Below are positions 17,956-26,349 of a stretch of 47,948 bases of DNA, one piece after another; positions within the stretch are counted from its first letter, which is position 1, and each line of letters opens with the position of its first letter. The notes under the pieces are model-generated. The model had not been told where the DNA came from. It did no database searches and was given only the letters and a program-made list of their open reading frames with translations. The translations under genes were made by a program, and so were the position numbers. The DNA comes from Sphingomonadales bacterium (GTDB lineage: Bacteria; Pseudomonadota; Alphaproteobacteria; Sphingomonadales; Sphingomonadaceae): the NCBI GenBank assembly GCA_028870315.1, contig JAGWPW010000107.1:1-47948 (forward strand). Direction: 5' to 3'.

Positions 17956-19032
17956 TCAGCCGCGGCGACCTGCCGCGACGGTCAAGGCGCGCGCGGCTTC
18001 ACCGCGCAGCATCGCTCCGACGAGGCCGAAACCGAGGATGAGCAGCAGCCAGCTCGACGGTTCGGGCACCGCGCTTATCCCGAGCGCGCTCGCGAAGGCA
18101 CGGCCCCAGATCGCCTGCACCGGCGCGGTCGGATGGAAGCCGTTCCAATAGGCAAAGCTGGAGATGTTCTGCGCATTTGCGCCACAGGCCGTGCTTGTCA
18201 CCGCGCTGCCGGGAGCGTTGAGATAGCAGGGGTCGATCGTGTCGGTGAAGCCGTAAGCGGCGGGATTGGCAAGGATGCTCTGGTCTAGCGCGTAAAGGTT
18301 GAACTGGGTGATGTCGGTGCCCACAGGCACGGTCAGCGCTGAAAGCGCGCTGCCAAGCTCGCTGTCGTAAAGCTGGCTGAGCGCGGTCGCCGCCGCCGAG
18401 GCGGACGCGCCCGCCGCGAGGAAATCGGGGGTGGCGCCGATGTTCGGCACGTTGACGACGAGGAAATCGCGCGCGCCTTCGCCAAGCAGCGTCTGCACCG
18501 CCGCGACCTCGGCGGTAACGCCCGCGTTCACCGCGGCGGCGCCGGTCTGCTGCTCGACCGCCAGCGCCACGTCGTTGCCGCCGATGAACAGGACATAGAG
18601 CGCATTGGGATTGGCGCTGCCGCCGCTCATCGCGCCATAGGCGCCGACCTGCTGCGGCAGGTTGATCCCGGTGGCGCCGCCCACCGCCTGCGCTGCGGCG
18701 GTGGCGCCCGCGACCGCGTAATTGGTCCCCGGAACGAAGCTCGCGCCGCCGAAAAGATCATGCGGGTCGGCAAAGCCCGTGGCCCACAGCGAGGGGGTGA
18801 GCGCCGGCAGGCCGAGCGCCTGGTCGAGCACCGCCGCGGCGACCGGCCCGTTGGTGAAGCTGTCGTGATAGCTCGGCGGATTGGGGAAATTCGCGCCGAG
18901 GATTTCAGCGAGATTGCCGTTGTCGGACAGGCTGTCGCCGAACACATATTCGGCGGTGGGCGTCGTTGCGGCGAGCGCCGGGGCGCCGAGCGCCAGCGCC
19001 CAGGCGGCAAGCGGAGGCAGGATGCGGGCCAT
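17956..19032 (-). CDS. SGNH/GDSL-family esterase with PEPxxW sorting tail
   Basis: 358 residues. There is a signal peptide ending near residue 21 (ALGAPALAA), then SGNH hydrolase blocks: EYVFGDSLSDNGN with nucleophile Ser34, GTNYAVAGATA, and FIGGNDVALAV. Block V reads YWNGFHPTAP. In this family the catalytic Asp normally sits three residues before the His, and here that position is Asn297 with His300. The enzyme may therefore rely on a Ser-His dyad. The C-terminus is VPEPSSW plus a hydrophobic helix and a basic tail, a second exosortase-type sorting signal in this window. Likely a secreted or surface lipase/esterase. The start at 19032 fits the signal peptide and a GGAAGGGAAGG SD. Confidence 0.9.
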   Translation of the reverse strand: MARILPPLAAWALALGAPALAATTPTAEYVFGDSLSDNGNLAEILGANFPNPPSYHDSFTNGPVAAAVLDQALGLPALTPSLWATGFADPHDLFGGASFVPGTNYAVAGATAAAQAVGGATGINLPQQVGAYGAMSGGSANPNALYVLFIGGNDVALAVEQQTGAAAVNAGVTAEVAAVQTLLGEGARDFLVVNVPNIGATPDFLAAGASASAAATALSQLYDSELGSALSALTVPVGTDITQFNLYALDQSILANPAAYGFTDTIDPCYLNAPGSAVTSTACGANAQNISSFAYWNGFHPTAPVQAIWGRAFASALGISAVPEPSSWLLLILGFGLVGAMLRGEAARALTVAAGRRG

Positions 19033-19167
19033 GGCCTTCCCTTCCGATGGTGCAGGGTGATGCTGATTTCTTGCCCGGAAAGGATAGCATTGATCCTTTC
19101 CCCGGCAACCCCCGATCGGCGCCTTCGCCTCTGGAAATCGCGCCATGGCCCTGCTATCACGCGCGGC

Positions 19168-19368
19168 GTGACCGAACCGCCCGAAACCGTCGTCGCCTTG
19201 GCCCATCGCGTCTGCTGCGATGGCGCCAGCGCCATCCGCAGCACCGGCGCCTGGCGCCCCGCCGCGCTCGGCCATCCCCGGGTCTGGCTCGAAATCGACG
19301 GCAAGGGCTTCGTCGATTGTCCCTATTGTGACCGACGTTTCGTCTATGAGGGTGCCGCTGCGCATTGA
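19168..19368 (+). CDS. small zinc-finger protein (zf-CHCC type)
   Basis: 66 residues. The C-terminal half, LGHPRVWLEIDGKGFVDCPYC followed by DRRF, matches the CHCC zinc-binding domain found in small alphaproteobacterial proteins and in the mitochondrial complex I subunit NDUFS6. The visible ligands are a His and the CPYC cysteines, with further Cys in the N-terminal CCDG. The start is GTG 19168 (V-T-E-P-P-E-T), chosen because it gives the family's usual short N-terminus; the upstream part of the frame is antisense to the GDSL gene. tldD follows after 30 bases in the same direction, so they may share a transcript. The biochemical role in bacteria is unclear to me. Confidence 0.85.
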   Translation: MTEPPETVVALAHRVCCDGASAIRSTGAWRPAALGHPRVWLEIDGKGFVDCPYCDRRFVYEGAAAH

Positions 19369-19398
19369 GCCTGTCGCCTGCCGCCTCTATATGAGGGC

Positions 19399-20826
19399 AT
19401 GACCCGGCTTCCCGATCCCCGCGCGCTGCTCTACCGACCCGGCGCGCTCGACCCCGACGAGGCGCGTGCGCTGGTGCGGCGCACGCTGCGCTCCTGCGAC
19501 GATGGCGAGCTTTATCTCCAATATGTCGCCTCCGAAGCCTTCGGCTTCGACGACGGACGGCTGAAGACCGCCGATTATGCGCGCGATGCGGGTTTTGGCC
19601 TGCGCGGCGTTTCGGGCGAGATGACGGGCTTTGCCCATGCCAACGAGATTTCCGCCGCCGCCATCGCCCGCGCGGGCGAGACGCTGGCGCTGCTCGATCC
19701 CGCGACGGGGGGCCATGCCGCGCCGCCGCGCCGGTCCAACCGCCATCTCTATACCGATGCCTCGCCGCTCGATGCCATCGCCTTTGCCGAAAAGGTGGCG
19801 CTGCTCGAAGCGATCGATGCCGCCGCGCGCGCGCGCGATCCGCGGGTGGCGCAGGTCTCGGTCGGACTGTCGGCGAGCTGGTCGGTGGTCGAGATCGTGC
19901 GCGGCGATGCCGATCCCGTGCTCGACGTGCGTCCGCTTGTCCGGCTCAATGTCGCGATCGTCGCCGAACACAACGGGCGGCGCGAAACCGGAAGCTTCGG
20001 CATCGGCGGCCGCAGGCTGTATGGCGATCTGTTCGAACCCGCGACCTGGAACCGGGCGATCGATTCCGCGCTGGCGCAGGCGCTGACCAATCTCGAAAGC
20101 ATCGCCGCACCCGCGGGCGAAATGACCGTGCTGCTCGGCCCGGGCTGGCCCGGGGTGCTGCTGCACGAGGCGGTCGGGCACGGGCTCGAAGGCGATTTCA
20201 ACCGCAAGGGGACCAGCGCCTTTTCGGGCCGCATCGGCGAGCGCGTCGCCGCACCCGGCGTCACCGTGATCGACGACGGCTCGATCCCCGGCCGCCGCGG
20301 CTCGCTGACGATCGACGACGAGGGCACGCCGACGCAGGAGAATATCCTGATCGAGGACGGCATTTTGAAGGGCTATATCCAGGACCGGCTCAATGCGCGG
20401 CTGATGGGGGTTGCGCCCACCGGCAACGGACGGCGCGAATCCTATGCGCATGCGCCGATGCCGCGGATGACCAACACCTTCATGAAAGGCGGCGGCGATG
20501 ATCCCGCAGACCTGCTCGCGCGGGTGAAGAACGGGATTTTCGCCAAAAGCTTCGGCGGCGGCCAGGTCGATATCACCAGCGGCAAATTCGTCTTTTCCTG
20601 CACCGAGGCCTATCGCGTCGAGAACGGCCGGCTGGGCGCGCCGATCAAGGGCGCGACGCTGATCGGCGACGGGCCGAGCGTGCTGACCCGCGTCATCGGC
20701 ATCGGCAATGACATGGCCATGGACGAAGGCATCGGCGTGTGCGGCAAGGGCGGGCAAAGCGTGCCCGCGGGCGTCGGGCAGCCGACGCTGCTGATCGACG
20801 GGCTGACGGTCGGCGGCACCGGCTGA
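19399..20826 (+). CDS. tldD: metalloprotease TldD
   Basis: 475 residues, normal for TldD, the zinc-bearing half of the TldD-TldE protease. The zinc motif HEAVGHGLEGD lies at residues 256-266 (His256, Glu257, His261). Family sequences also include YVASEAFGFDDGRLKT, MTVLLGPGWPGVLLHEA, the stretch FNRKGTSAFSGRIGERV, RRESYAHAPMPRMTNTFM and FVFSCTEAYRVENGR, ending IGNDMAMDEGIGVCGKGGQS. The complex is cytoplasmic and degrades unfolded peptides. Its partner tldE/pmbA is at 9822-11168 on the opposite strand. The two are not in one operon, as in E. coli. Confidence 0.97.
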   Translation: MTRLPDPRALLYRPGALDPDEARALVRRTLRSCDDGELYLQYVASEAFGFDDGRLKTADYARDAGFGLRGVSGEMTGFAHANEISAAAIARAGETLALLDPATGGHAAPPRRSNRHLYTDASPLDAIAFAEKVALLEAIDAAARARDPRVAQVSVGLSASWSVVEIVRGDADPVLDVRPLVRLNVAIVAEHNGRRETGSFGIGGRRLYGDLFEPATWNRAIDSALAQALTNLESIAAPAGEMTVLLGPGWPGVLLHEAVGHGLEGDFNRKGTSAFSGRIGERVAAPGVTVIDDGSIPGRRGSLTIDDEGTPTQENILIEDGILKGYIQDRLNARLMGVAPTGNGRRESYAHAPMPRMTNTFMKGGGDDPADLLARVKNGIFAKSFGGGQVDITSGKFVFSCTEAYRVENGRLGAPIKGATLIGDGPSVLTRVIGIGNDMAMDEGIGVCGKGGQSVPAGVGQPTLLIDGLTVGGTG

Positions 20827-20896
20827 AACCTGTCCGGTCATGGCGCGTTAAGACGCCGTGGCGCAGGGTGCTGATTGCATGGAATGGAGTTTCGCC

Positions 20897-21301
20897 ATGG
20901 CCAGAATCGCAATCCTGCCGATTGCCGCGCTCATCGCGCTGGCGGCCAGTCCCGCGCTGGCGAAGGACACGCCCTCGGGCGAACAGCAGCTTGCCAGGCT
21001 GCTGGCCGGGCGGGTCGCGGGAAAGCCGATGGATTGCATCCCGCTGCTCACCGCGGACGAGAATGTCCAGGTGATCGACAAGACCGCGATCGTCTATGGC
21101 GGGGGTGACGTGATCTACGTCAACCGGCCGAGCGAGGCGGACCAGCTCAGTTCGGACGATATGCTCATCGACGAGCCGACCAATGATGAGGTGTGCAGCA
21201 TCGATACCATCACGCTGCGCGATCGCTACACCAATGTGTATGATGGCTTCGTCGGGCTGGGGCAGTTCGTTCCCTATACGCGCGTGCCGAAGAAGAGCTG
21301 A
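20897..21301 (+). CDS. small exported protein, unknown function
   Basis: 134 residues with a clear signal peptide (MARIAILPIAALIALAASPALA, cleavage before KD). The mature part has a CIP motif (KPMDCIPLL), a second cysteine in NDEVCSIDT, and the stretch AIVYGGGDVIYVNRP; the two cysteines could form a disulfide in the periplasm. Similar small proteins are widespread in sphingomonads without known function. ATG 20897 is preceded by GGAG at good spacing, while the ATG six codons earlier lacks an SD. The last 28 bases overlap the end of the convergent gene at 21274. Confidence 0.8.
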   Translation: MARIAILPIAALIALAASPALAKDTPSGEQQLARLLAGRVAGKPMDCIPLLTADENVQVIDKTAIVYGGGDVIYVNRPSEADQLSSDDMLIDEPTNDEVCSIDTITLRDRYTNVYDGFVGLGQFVPYTRVPKKS

Positions 21302-22386
21302 TCGAGCCCCAGGAGCGCGCTTGTCCCATGGTCGAGCATCGCCTGGGAGAAGCGCGCGGTATAGGCGGTGTTGATCGCCTCGGGCTGGAAATCGGCGGCA
21401 TTGACCAGAAAGATGCAATAGCCGACCGCGAGAAAGGCGCCGAACTGGCGCATCGCCTCGTCGAGGTCGGGCGGGCGGATGCCGTGGCGCGCGATCTCGG
21501 CGCAATAATGGGCAACGAGCGCGCGTTCATGCGCGCGCCGGTCGGCGGCATCGAGCGCGCCGGTGACGTGATAGGCGACCTCGGCGAGCGCCGGGCCATA
21601 ATGCGGCTGTGAATCGAAGAAGCCGGGGGTGCCGTCGATATCCTCGTAGCAATTGCCAAGATGGGTATCGCCGTGAAGCAGCACCCTTGGCACCTCGTGG
21701 CTGAGCGCCAGCATCGCGCCCAGCGCCGCCTTCATCCAGCCGAGTGCATGGAACCGGGTCGAGGCAGCAGCGCCGCGGGCGCTTTCGACATAGCCCTGCC
21801 ACACCTCTGCGGTCAGCAGCTCGCGACCATAGCGGTCGAACCCCTCGATCAGCCCGCTCGCCCAGGCGAAGGGCCGGCCGGGCGCGAACATATCCGCCCC
21901 CCAGCTCACCGCGTGGTGGCCGGCAAGCGCGCTCAGCCGCTGCGCCACCGCCTCGGGCGAAAGCGGGCGCTGCGGATGGCACCAGCGCACCCCGCGCGCG
22001 ACGAGGTCCTCCATGATGATGATGCCCTGCCGTGCGGCCTCGTCATAAGCGGCAAACCAGCTGCGCGGCACACGCAGCGGCGAGCGCGGCGCGACATCGG
22101 CATAGGCATGGACCTCATGGCCATGCATGTAATGCATCGCGCGGCTGTGCGGCTCGAAGCCGCCCTTGACAATGACAAGCTCGGGAATGCCGGCGGCGCG
22201 CCCCGCCGCGTTGAGGCCAAGGCGCAGCCTGAGCTTGGTGCAGGTTCCGTGCTGGATATCGACCTGCTCCGCCCGCTCGACCACCACCCCCGGATGCGCG
22301 GGCGCCAGCGCCGCGGTCAGCCATCGGGCGGTGATCGCATCGAGCGTGGTCGGCAAGGGAAGATATGGTTCGGCGGGTTGGGCCAT
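21274..22386 (-). CDS. phosphotransferase family protein (aminoglycoside/ecdysteroid kinase-like)
   Basis: 370 residues with the kinase-like APH fold. The nucleotide-binding lysine is probably in ELVIVKGGFEPHS, with IIIMEDLVARG as the hinge. The catalytic loop is VLLHGDTHLGNCYED and the metal-binding segment is PGFFDSQPHYG. In APH proteins the segment is usually DWQ; here it reads DSQ. Sequence features resemble the small-molecule kinases of the DUF1679/EcKinase group more than true antibiotic-resistance enzymes, so I would not infer resistance. The substrate is unknown. It overlaps the end of the convergent exported-protein gene by 28 bases, and it is divergent from the LLM oxidoreductase gene. 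Confidence 0.85.
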   Translation of the reverse strand: MAQPAEPYLPLPTTLDAITARWLTAALAPAHPGVVVERAEQVDIQHGTCTKLRLRLGLNAAGRAAGIPELVIVKGGFEPHSRAMHYMHGHEVHAYADVAPRSPLRVPRSWFAAYDEAARQGIIIMEDLVARGVRWCHPQRPLSPEAVAQRLSALAGHHAVSWGADMFAPGRPFAWASGLIEGFDRYGRELLTAEVWQGYVESARGAAASTRFHALGWMKAALGAMLALSHEVPRVLLHGDTHLGNCYEDIDGTPGFFDSQPHYGPALAEVAYHVTGALDAADRRAHERALVAHYCAEIARHGIRPPDLDEAMRQFGAFLAVGYCIFLVNAADFQPEAINTAYTARFSQAMLDHGTSALLGLDQLFFGTRV

Positions 22387-22549
22387 GCCCCTTGTCTCCT
22401 GTGGCAGGCGAGTGTGTCAGCCTCGCAGGCTACAGGCAATCCAGCCGCATCGGCCGGGCGATCAGGCGGTGGCGCGCTTGACCGCAGGGCGCGGGTTCGG
22501 GTCAATGCCGGACAGGCGGCACCGAGCCGCCCACAGGGAGTGGCGCGCC

Positions 22550-23476
22550 ATGAAGATCAATATTCCACTGCCCTTCGACATCATCGAGCCCGCCGACGAG
22601 TTCACGACGATGGCGGCGGTGCGCGAGATCGGCGCCGCGGTCGAGCGCGCGGGCTTTCATTCGGGGCTCGTCACCGATCATCCCTGCCCGACCGGGCGCT
22701 GGCTCGACAGCGGTGGCCATTATGCGCAAGGCCCCTTCGTCATGCTGGCGCTGCTCGCCGCCTGCACGACGAGGCTGCGGCTCCAGACCGGCATCCTTGT
22801 CCTGCCCTATCGCAATCCGTTCGGCGTCGCGCGCGACATCGCCACGCTCGACCGCTTCTCGGGCGGGCGGGTGACGCTCAGCGTCGGCGCGGGCTATCTC
22901 AAGGGCGAATATCGCGCGATGGGGGTCAACTTCGACGCGCGCAACGAATTGATGGACGAATATATCAGGGCGCTGCGCGTCTCGCTGACCGGCGAGGAAT
23001 TCACCTTCGAGGGCGATGGCTATGTCGCCTATGGCAACCGCATCCAGCCCGGCCCGGTGCAGAGCCGGGTGCCGATTCTGGTCGGCGGCAACGCCCGCCG
23101 CGCGATCCGCCGCGCGGTCGATCTGTGCGATGGCTGGAACCCCTTCTTCACCGGCCGCAGTGGCGATGACGCGGGCGTCAACACCCAGACCACCCGCACC
23201 CTGCCGCTGACCGGGCCGGACGATCTCAGGGCAGCGATCGACTATATGCGCGAATATGCGCAAGGCGTCGGCAAGCCGGTTCCCGAAGTGGTGCTGGGCG
23301 GGCTCAACTCGCCGGGCGAGGTGCTGTCGTCGCAGCAACTGCTCGACCGCGCCTCGATCTATCGCGAAATGGGCGTCCAGACCGGCGCGGTCAGCGCGCG
23401 CGGCCGGACCCGGGCGGAATGGTGCGACGATGTCGAGCGGATCGGCGCCGAAGTGATCGCCAGGCTGGACGCATAA
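22550..23476 (+). CDS. LLM-class flavin-dependent oxidoreductase
   Basis: 308 residues with the TIM-barrel pattern of luciferase-like monooxygenases: TDHPCPTGRW early, FVMLALLAACTTRLRLQTG, LVLPYRNPFGVARDIATLD, FSGGRVTLSVGAGYLKGEY, and RVPILVGGNARRAIRRAVD. The layout is that of the F420-dependent subgroup, though FMN cannot be excluded. The substrate is unknown. ATG 22550 follows GGGAG at good spacing. In the 163-base gap upstream, TTGACC (from about 22479) and GGTCAA form spaced inverted arms that could be a regulator site. It is divergent from the phosphotransferase gene and convergent with the dienelactone hydrolase. Confidence 0.9.
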   Translation: MKINIPLPFDIIEPADEFTTMAAVREIGAAVERAGFHSGLVTDHPCPTGRWLDSGGHYAQGPFVMLALLAACTTRLRLQTGILVLPYRNPFGVARDIATLDRFSGGRVTLSVGAGYLKGEYRAMGVNFDARNELMDEYIRALRVSLTGEEFTFEGDGYVAYGNRIQPGPVQSRVPILVGGNARRAIRRAVDLCDGWNPFFTGRSGDDAGVNTQTTRTLPLTGPDDLRAAIDYMREYAQGVGKPVPEVVLGGLNSPGEVLSSQQLLDRASIYREMGVQTGAVSARGRTRAEWCDDVERIGAEVIARLDA

Positions 23477-23499
23477 ACCCGCGCCCGCCGCCCACCGGC

Positions 23500-24216
23500 T
23501 CAGGCGCTGAACACCTCTGCCAGCAAGGCCAGCGTCCCTGCCCACGACACCTTGTCGGCGATCGCGTCATAGGCGATCCCCGGTGCGGTGAAGCTGTGCC
23601 AGCGGTCGGTTAAGCCATGCGCGGCATCGGCGAAGGTGGTGATCTGGTGGCGCGCACCGGCGGCGGTCAGTTCCTCGCCCAGCGCGGTGATCGTCTCGGG
23701 CGGGGCATAGGGGTCCTTGCCGCCGCACCAGGCCGCGACCACCCCCTTGATCGCCCCGGGCCGGGCCGGCGTCGTGGTCGTCAGGATGCCGTGATAGCTG
23801 ACCACCGCCCGCACCTCGGCGCCGCTGCGCGCAAGGTCGAGCACGCAGGCCCCGCCGAAGCAATAGCCGATCGCCGCGACCCGCGCCGAATCGACCCCGG
23901 GCAGCGCCGCCACCCGCGCGAACCAGGCAAGGACGCGCGCACGCAGCAGATCGGGCGAGGACATGACCGCCATGTAATCCTCGCCCGCCTTGCTCGGGTC
24001 GGCGAAGAAGGCGCCTTCGCCATACATGTCGGTCGCGACCGCGACATAGCCCTGCGCCGCCAGCGCGCGGGCGGCGTGGCGCGGCTGCGGGCCAAGCCCC
24101 AACGCGCTTGCCATCACCAGCACCGCAGGATGCGGCCCGGCGCCCGACGGGCGGGCGATCTCTCCCAGCAGGTGCTTGCCGGCGTGTTCGAGTTCCAGCC
24201 TTTCGAGTTCCGCCAT
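23500..24216 (-). CDS. dienelactone hydrolase family protein
   Basis: 238 residues, alpha/beta hydrolase fold. The catalytic triad of this family is visible: Cys119 in IGYCFGGACVLD, Asp168 in GGKDPYAP and His200 in DAAHGLTDRW. Members hydrolyse enol-lactones or related esters in aromatic degradation, but many have unknown substrates, and no other ring-cleavage genes are nearby. The Shine-Dalgarno GGGAGG lies within the last codons of the upstream NTF2-like gene, which ends 4 bases before this start. The two are thus very probably one transcription unit, on the minus strand. Confidence 0.92.
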   Translation of the reverse strand: MAELERLELEHAGKHLLGEIARPSGAGPHPAVLVMASALGLGPQPRHAARALAAQGYVAVATDMYGEGAFFADPSKAGEDYMAVMSSPDLLRARVLAWFARVAALPGVDSARVAAIGYCFGGACVLDLARSGAEVRAVVSYHGILTTTTPARPGAIKGVVAAWCGGKDPYAPPETITALGEELTAAGARHQITTFADAAHGLTDRWHSFTAPGIAYDAIADKVSWAGTLALLAEVFSA

Positions 24217-24220
24217 CGCG

Positions 24221-24634
24221 CTATTCCTCCCGTTCGCGAAAAATCGTGTACACCCGCGCGGCGAAGCGCCATTGCCCGCCCTCGCGACAGAAGCGGTCGG
24301 CATATTCGCCGATCACCTCGCCGCCTTGCGGCCAGAGCCGGCCCACCATCAGGCTGCTCGCGCGCGCCTCCTCGCCGGCGATCTCGATCATCAGATTGTG
24401 GATCATCGGCAGCATGCGCACCGCCGCGGTCGCGCTGGTGACATAGCGCGCCACCGCCTCGCGCCCCTCGGAAAGCGACAGCCGCCGGCTCGCTGCGGGA
24501 AAGCGCGGATCGACCTCGCGCGTTTCGAAGCTGCCCTCGCCGGCGAACAGCGCGGCGGCGGCGGCGGGGTCGCCGCGGCGGATCGCCAGCGCATAGCCAT
24601 GGACAAGCCCGGTAATGGTGTCGCGATCGGTCAT
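24221..24634 (-). CDS. SnoaL/NTF2-like protein
   Basis: 137 residues with the cone-like alpha+beta pattern of NTF2/SnoaL proteins: a helix with YALAIRRGDPAAAAALFAGEG, then GREAVARYV, then strands MIHNLMIEIAGEEARASSLM, GEVIGEYADRF and GQWRFAARVYTIFRE. Such proteins are often dehydratases, isomerases or ligand binders. Conserved acidic and His residues sit in the pocket, but the function cannot be read from the sequence. It is transcribed ahead of the dienelactone hydrolase with a 4-base gap, which suggests a shared pathway. It is divergent from the VOC gene at 24753. Confidence 0.85.
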   Translation of the reverse strand: MTDRDTITGLVHGYALAIRRGDPAAAAALFAGEGSFETREVDPRFPAASRRLSLSEGREAVARYVTSATAAVRMLPMIHNLMIEIAGEEARASSLMVGRLWPQGGEVIGEYADRFCREGGQWRFAARVYTIFREREE

Positions 24635-24698
24635 GGGCGCAGGCTGTCACATCGCGGCGGCCGGCGCGATTGGCGCGATGCAATCATCGCCGTCCCGA

Positions 24699-24727
24699 TT
24701 GACCGCCTTCACGGCACCTGCGACATG
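24699..24727 (+). promoter_or_regulatory. weak promoter candidate for the VOC gene pair
   Basis: TTGACC (24699-24704) and GACATG (24722-24727) are 17 bases apart in the 118-base divergent gap, 26 bases before the VOC start. The -35 is good and the -10 is poor. Confidence 0.25.
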
Positions 24728-24752
24728 CGGCGGATTGCGAAGGGAGAGCACA

Positions 24753-25136
24753 ATGTTCAGCCACGTCTTCGTCGGCAGCAACGACCTCGACCGATCGAAA
24801 ACCTTCTACGACGCGCTGTTCGCGGCGATGGGTGGGAAGCCCGGCTTTCACGATCCCAAGGGCCGGCTGATCTACAGCCACAAGGACGCGATGTTCATGG
24901 TCACCCGGCCGATCGACGGCAAGCCCGCAACCCATGCGAACGGCGGCACCATCGGCTTTGCCATGGACACACCCGCACAGGCCGATGCCTGGCACGCCGC
25001 GGGCGTCGCGCATGGCGGCAGCAGCTGCGAGGATCCGCCGGGCGTGCGCACGAACGAGATGTTCTCGCTCTATCTCGCCTATCTGCGCGATCCTGACGGC
25101 AACAAGCTGTGCGCGCTTTATCCGATGCCCAAGTGA
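24753..25136 (+). CDS. VOC (glyoxalase/bleomycin-resistance fold) family protein, first of a tandem pair
   Basis: 127 residues with the paired beta-alpha-beta-beta-beta modules of VOC metalloenzymes. His4 (SHVFVGSNDL) is in the usual first metal-ligand position. The C-terminal YLRDPDGNKLCALY is the classic second half. The inner sequence ATHANGGTIGFAMD and AWHAAGVAHGG is shared almost exactly with the next gene, so the two arose by duplication. Likely a small cytoplasmic dioxygenase, lyase or binding protein; the substrate is unknown. The SD AGGGAGA lies 8 bases before the ATG. The second gene follows after 10 bases. Confidence 0.9.
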   Translation: MFSHVFVGSNDLDRSKTFYDALFAAMGGKPGFHDPKGRLIYSHKDAMFMVTRPIDGKPATHANGGTIGFAMDTPAQADAWHAAGVAHGGSSCEDPPGVRTNEMFSLYLAYLRDPDGNKLCALYPMPK

Positions 25137-25146
25137 GGGTCTGACC

Positions 25147-25536
25147 ATGGCACTGCTTTCGATCCGGGTCGGCACCAATGATGTCGAAAAGGCGCGCGCC
25201 TTCTATGACGCAACCTTCGCGGCGCTCGATTATCCCGTCACCGCACCCGCCGCGGGGATGCCGGTGGCGCTGTATCGGCTTCCGGGCGGGATCAATTTCA
25301 TCGCCGGCGCCGCGCGCGACGGCCAGCCGGCGACGCATGCGAACGGCGGCACCATCCTGTTCAGCGCCGACAATGACGCGCAGGTCCGCGCCTGGCACGC
25401 CGCCGGCCTTGCCCACGGTGGCCGCAGCGAAGGCGAGCCCGAGCCAAAGCCGCAGGCGCGCGGCGCCTTTGGTGCCTATCTGCGCGATCCGGACGGCAAC
25501 AAGCTGGGCGTGTTCTGCGGACTGAAGTTCGGCTGA
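25147..25536 (+). CDS. VOC family protein, second of a tandem pair
   Basis: 129 residues, about as long as its upstream duplicate, sharing HANGGTI, AWHAAGLAHGG and YLRDPDGNKLGVF. At the position of the metal-ligand His4 of the first protein this one has Ser5 (LLSIRVGTND), so the usual first metal ligand is lost. It may bind a different metal arrangement or none. The pair could function as partners, one enzymatic and one binding, but this is inference. The gap to the first gene is only 10 bases, so they form one operon. Confidence 0.88.
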   Translation: MALLSIRVGTNDVEKARAFYDATFAALDYPVTAPAAGMPVALYRLPGGINFIAGAARDGQPATHANGGTILFSADNDAQVRAWHAAGLAHGGRSEGEPEPKPQARGAFGAYLRDPDGNKLGVFCGLKFG

Positions 25537-25602
25537 GCTTTTCCACGAGTTTCGCGCCCCGCGAAGGCAAGCGCCGGGTGGACGCCGCGCCGCGCGCTGG
25601 GC

Positions 25603-26286
25603 ATGAGGCAGCGCATGTGGCATCTTTATCAGTTCCCGCTCTGCCCGTTCAGCCGCAAGCTGCGCCTGGTGATGAGCGAAAAGGGCATCGCCTACGAACT
25701 GTGGCGCGAAAACCCCTGGGAACGGCGCGACGAATTCCTGGCGATGAACCCCGCCGGCCACACCCCGGTGCTGCACAATGCCGAGCGCGGCATCACGCTG
25801 TGCGACAGCCGCGCGATCTGCGAATATCTCGAAGAAACCCAGGACAAGGCGCCGATGATCAACGGCACCGCCGCCAATCGCGCCGAGATCCGCCGGCTGG
25901 TCGCGCTTTTCGACGAGAATTTCTATGACGACGTGACCGCGCCGCTGCTCAGCGAACGGATGAAGAAGCGGCTGGTGCTGCGCCAGGCCCCCGATTCGCG
26001 CGTGCTGCGCCAGGCACTGCGCCTTGCGCATGAGCACCTCGAATATATCGACTATCTCATCGACCATCGCCCCTGGCTCGCCGGCGCGACGATGAGCCTT
26101 GCCGACCTTGCCGCCGCGGCGCAGCTGTCGGTGGCCGATTACCTCGGCGGCATCGACTGGAACGGCCATGAGCAGGCGCGCGGCTGGTATACGGTGTTCA
26201 AGAGCCGGCCCAGCTTCCGCCCGCTGCTTGCCGAACGGATGGACGTGATCCAGCCGCCCGGCCACTACGCCGATGTGAACGCCTGA
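25603..26286 (+). CDS. glutathione S-transferase family protein, possibly FzlA-like
   Basis: 227 residues. The N-terminal thioredoxin-like domain reads WHLYQFPLCPFSRKLRLVM, with a CPF motif in place of CPYC, then NPAGHTPVL and the glutathione-site CDSRAICEYLEE. The C-terminal helical domain includes DYLIDHRPWLAGATMSLADLA. It ends with a short tail, PPGHYADVNA. The size, the YQFPLCPFSRK start and the charged C-terminal tail resemble the Caulobacter FtsZ-binding protein FzlA, which has a GST fold but a division role. The assignment is tentative. The start is ATG 25603, or ATG 25615 in the same frame. Confidence 0.85.
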   Translation: MRQRMWHLYQFPLCPFSRKLRLVMSEKGIAYELWRENPWERRDEFLAMNPAGHTPVLHNAERGITLCDSRAICEYLEETQDKAPMINGTAANRAEIRRLVALFDENFYDDVTAPLLSERMKKRLVLRQAPDSRVLRQALRLAHEHLEYIDYLIDHRPWLAGATMSLADLAAAAQLSVADYLGGIDWNGHEQARGWYTVFKSRPSFRPLLAERMDVIQPPGHYADVNA

Positions 26287-26349
26287 CAGCAACGGCAAGG
26301 CGGTTTGCCCCAGTTCTTTGTTTTCGCGTCGCTTTTTGGCGCAGCCTAA

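Noticed and set aside
21274-22386. Aminoglycoside resistance kinase
   Set aside because: The APH fold is present, but sequence features point to the broad small-molecule kinase group. No resistance context is visible.
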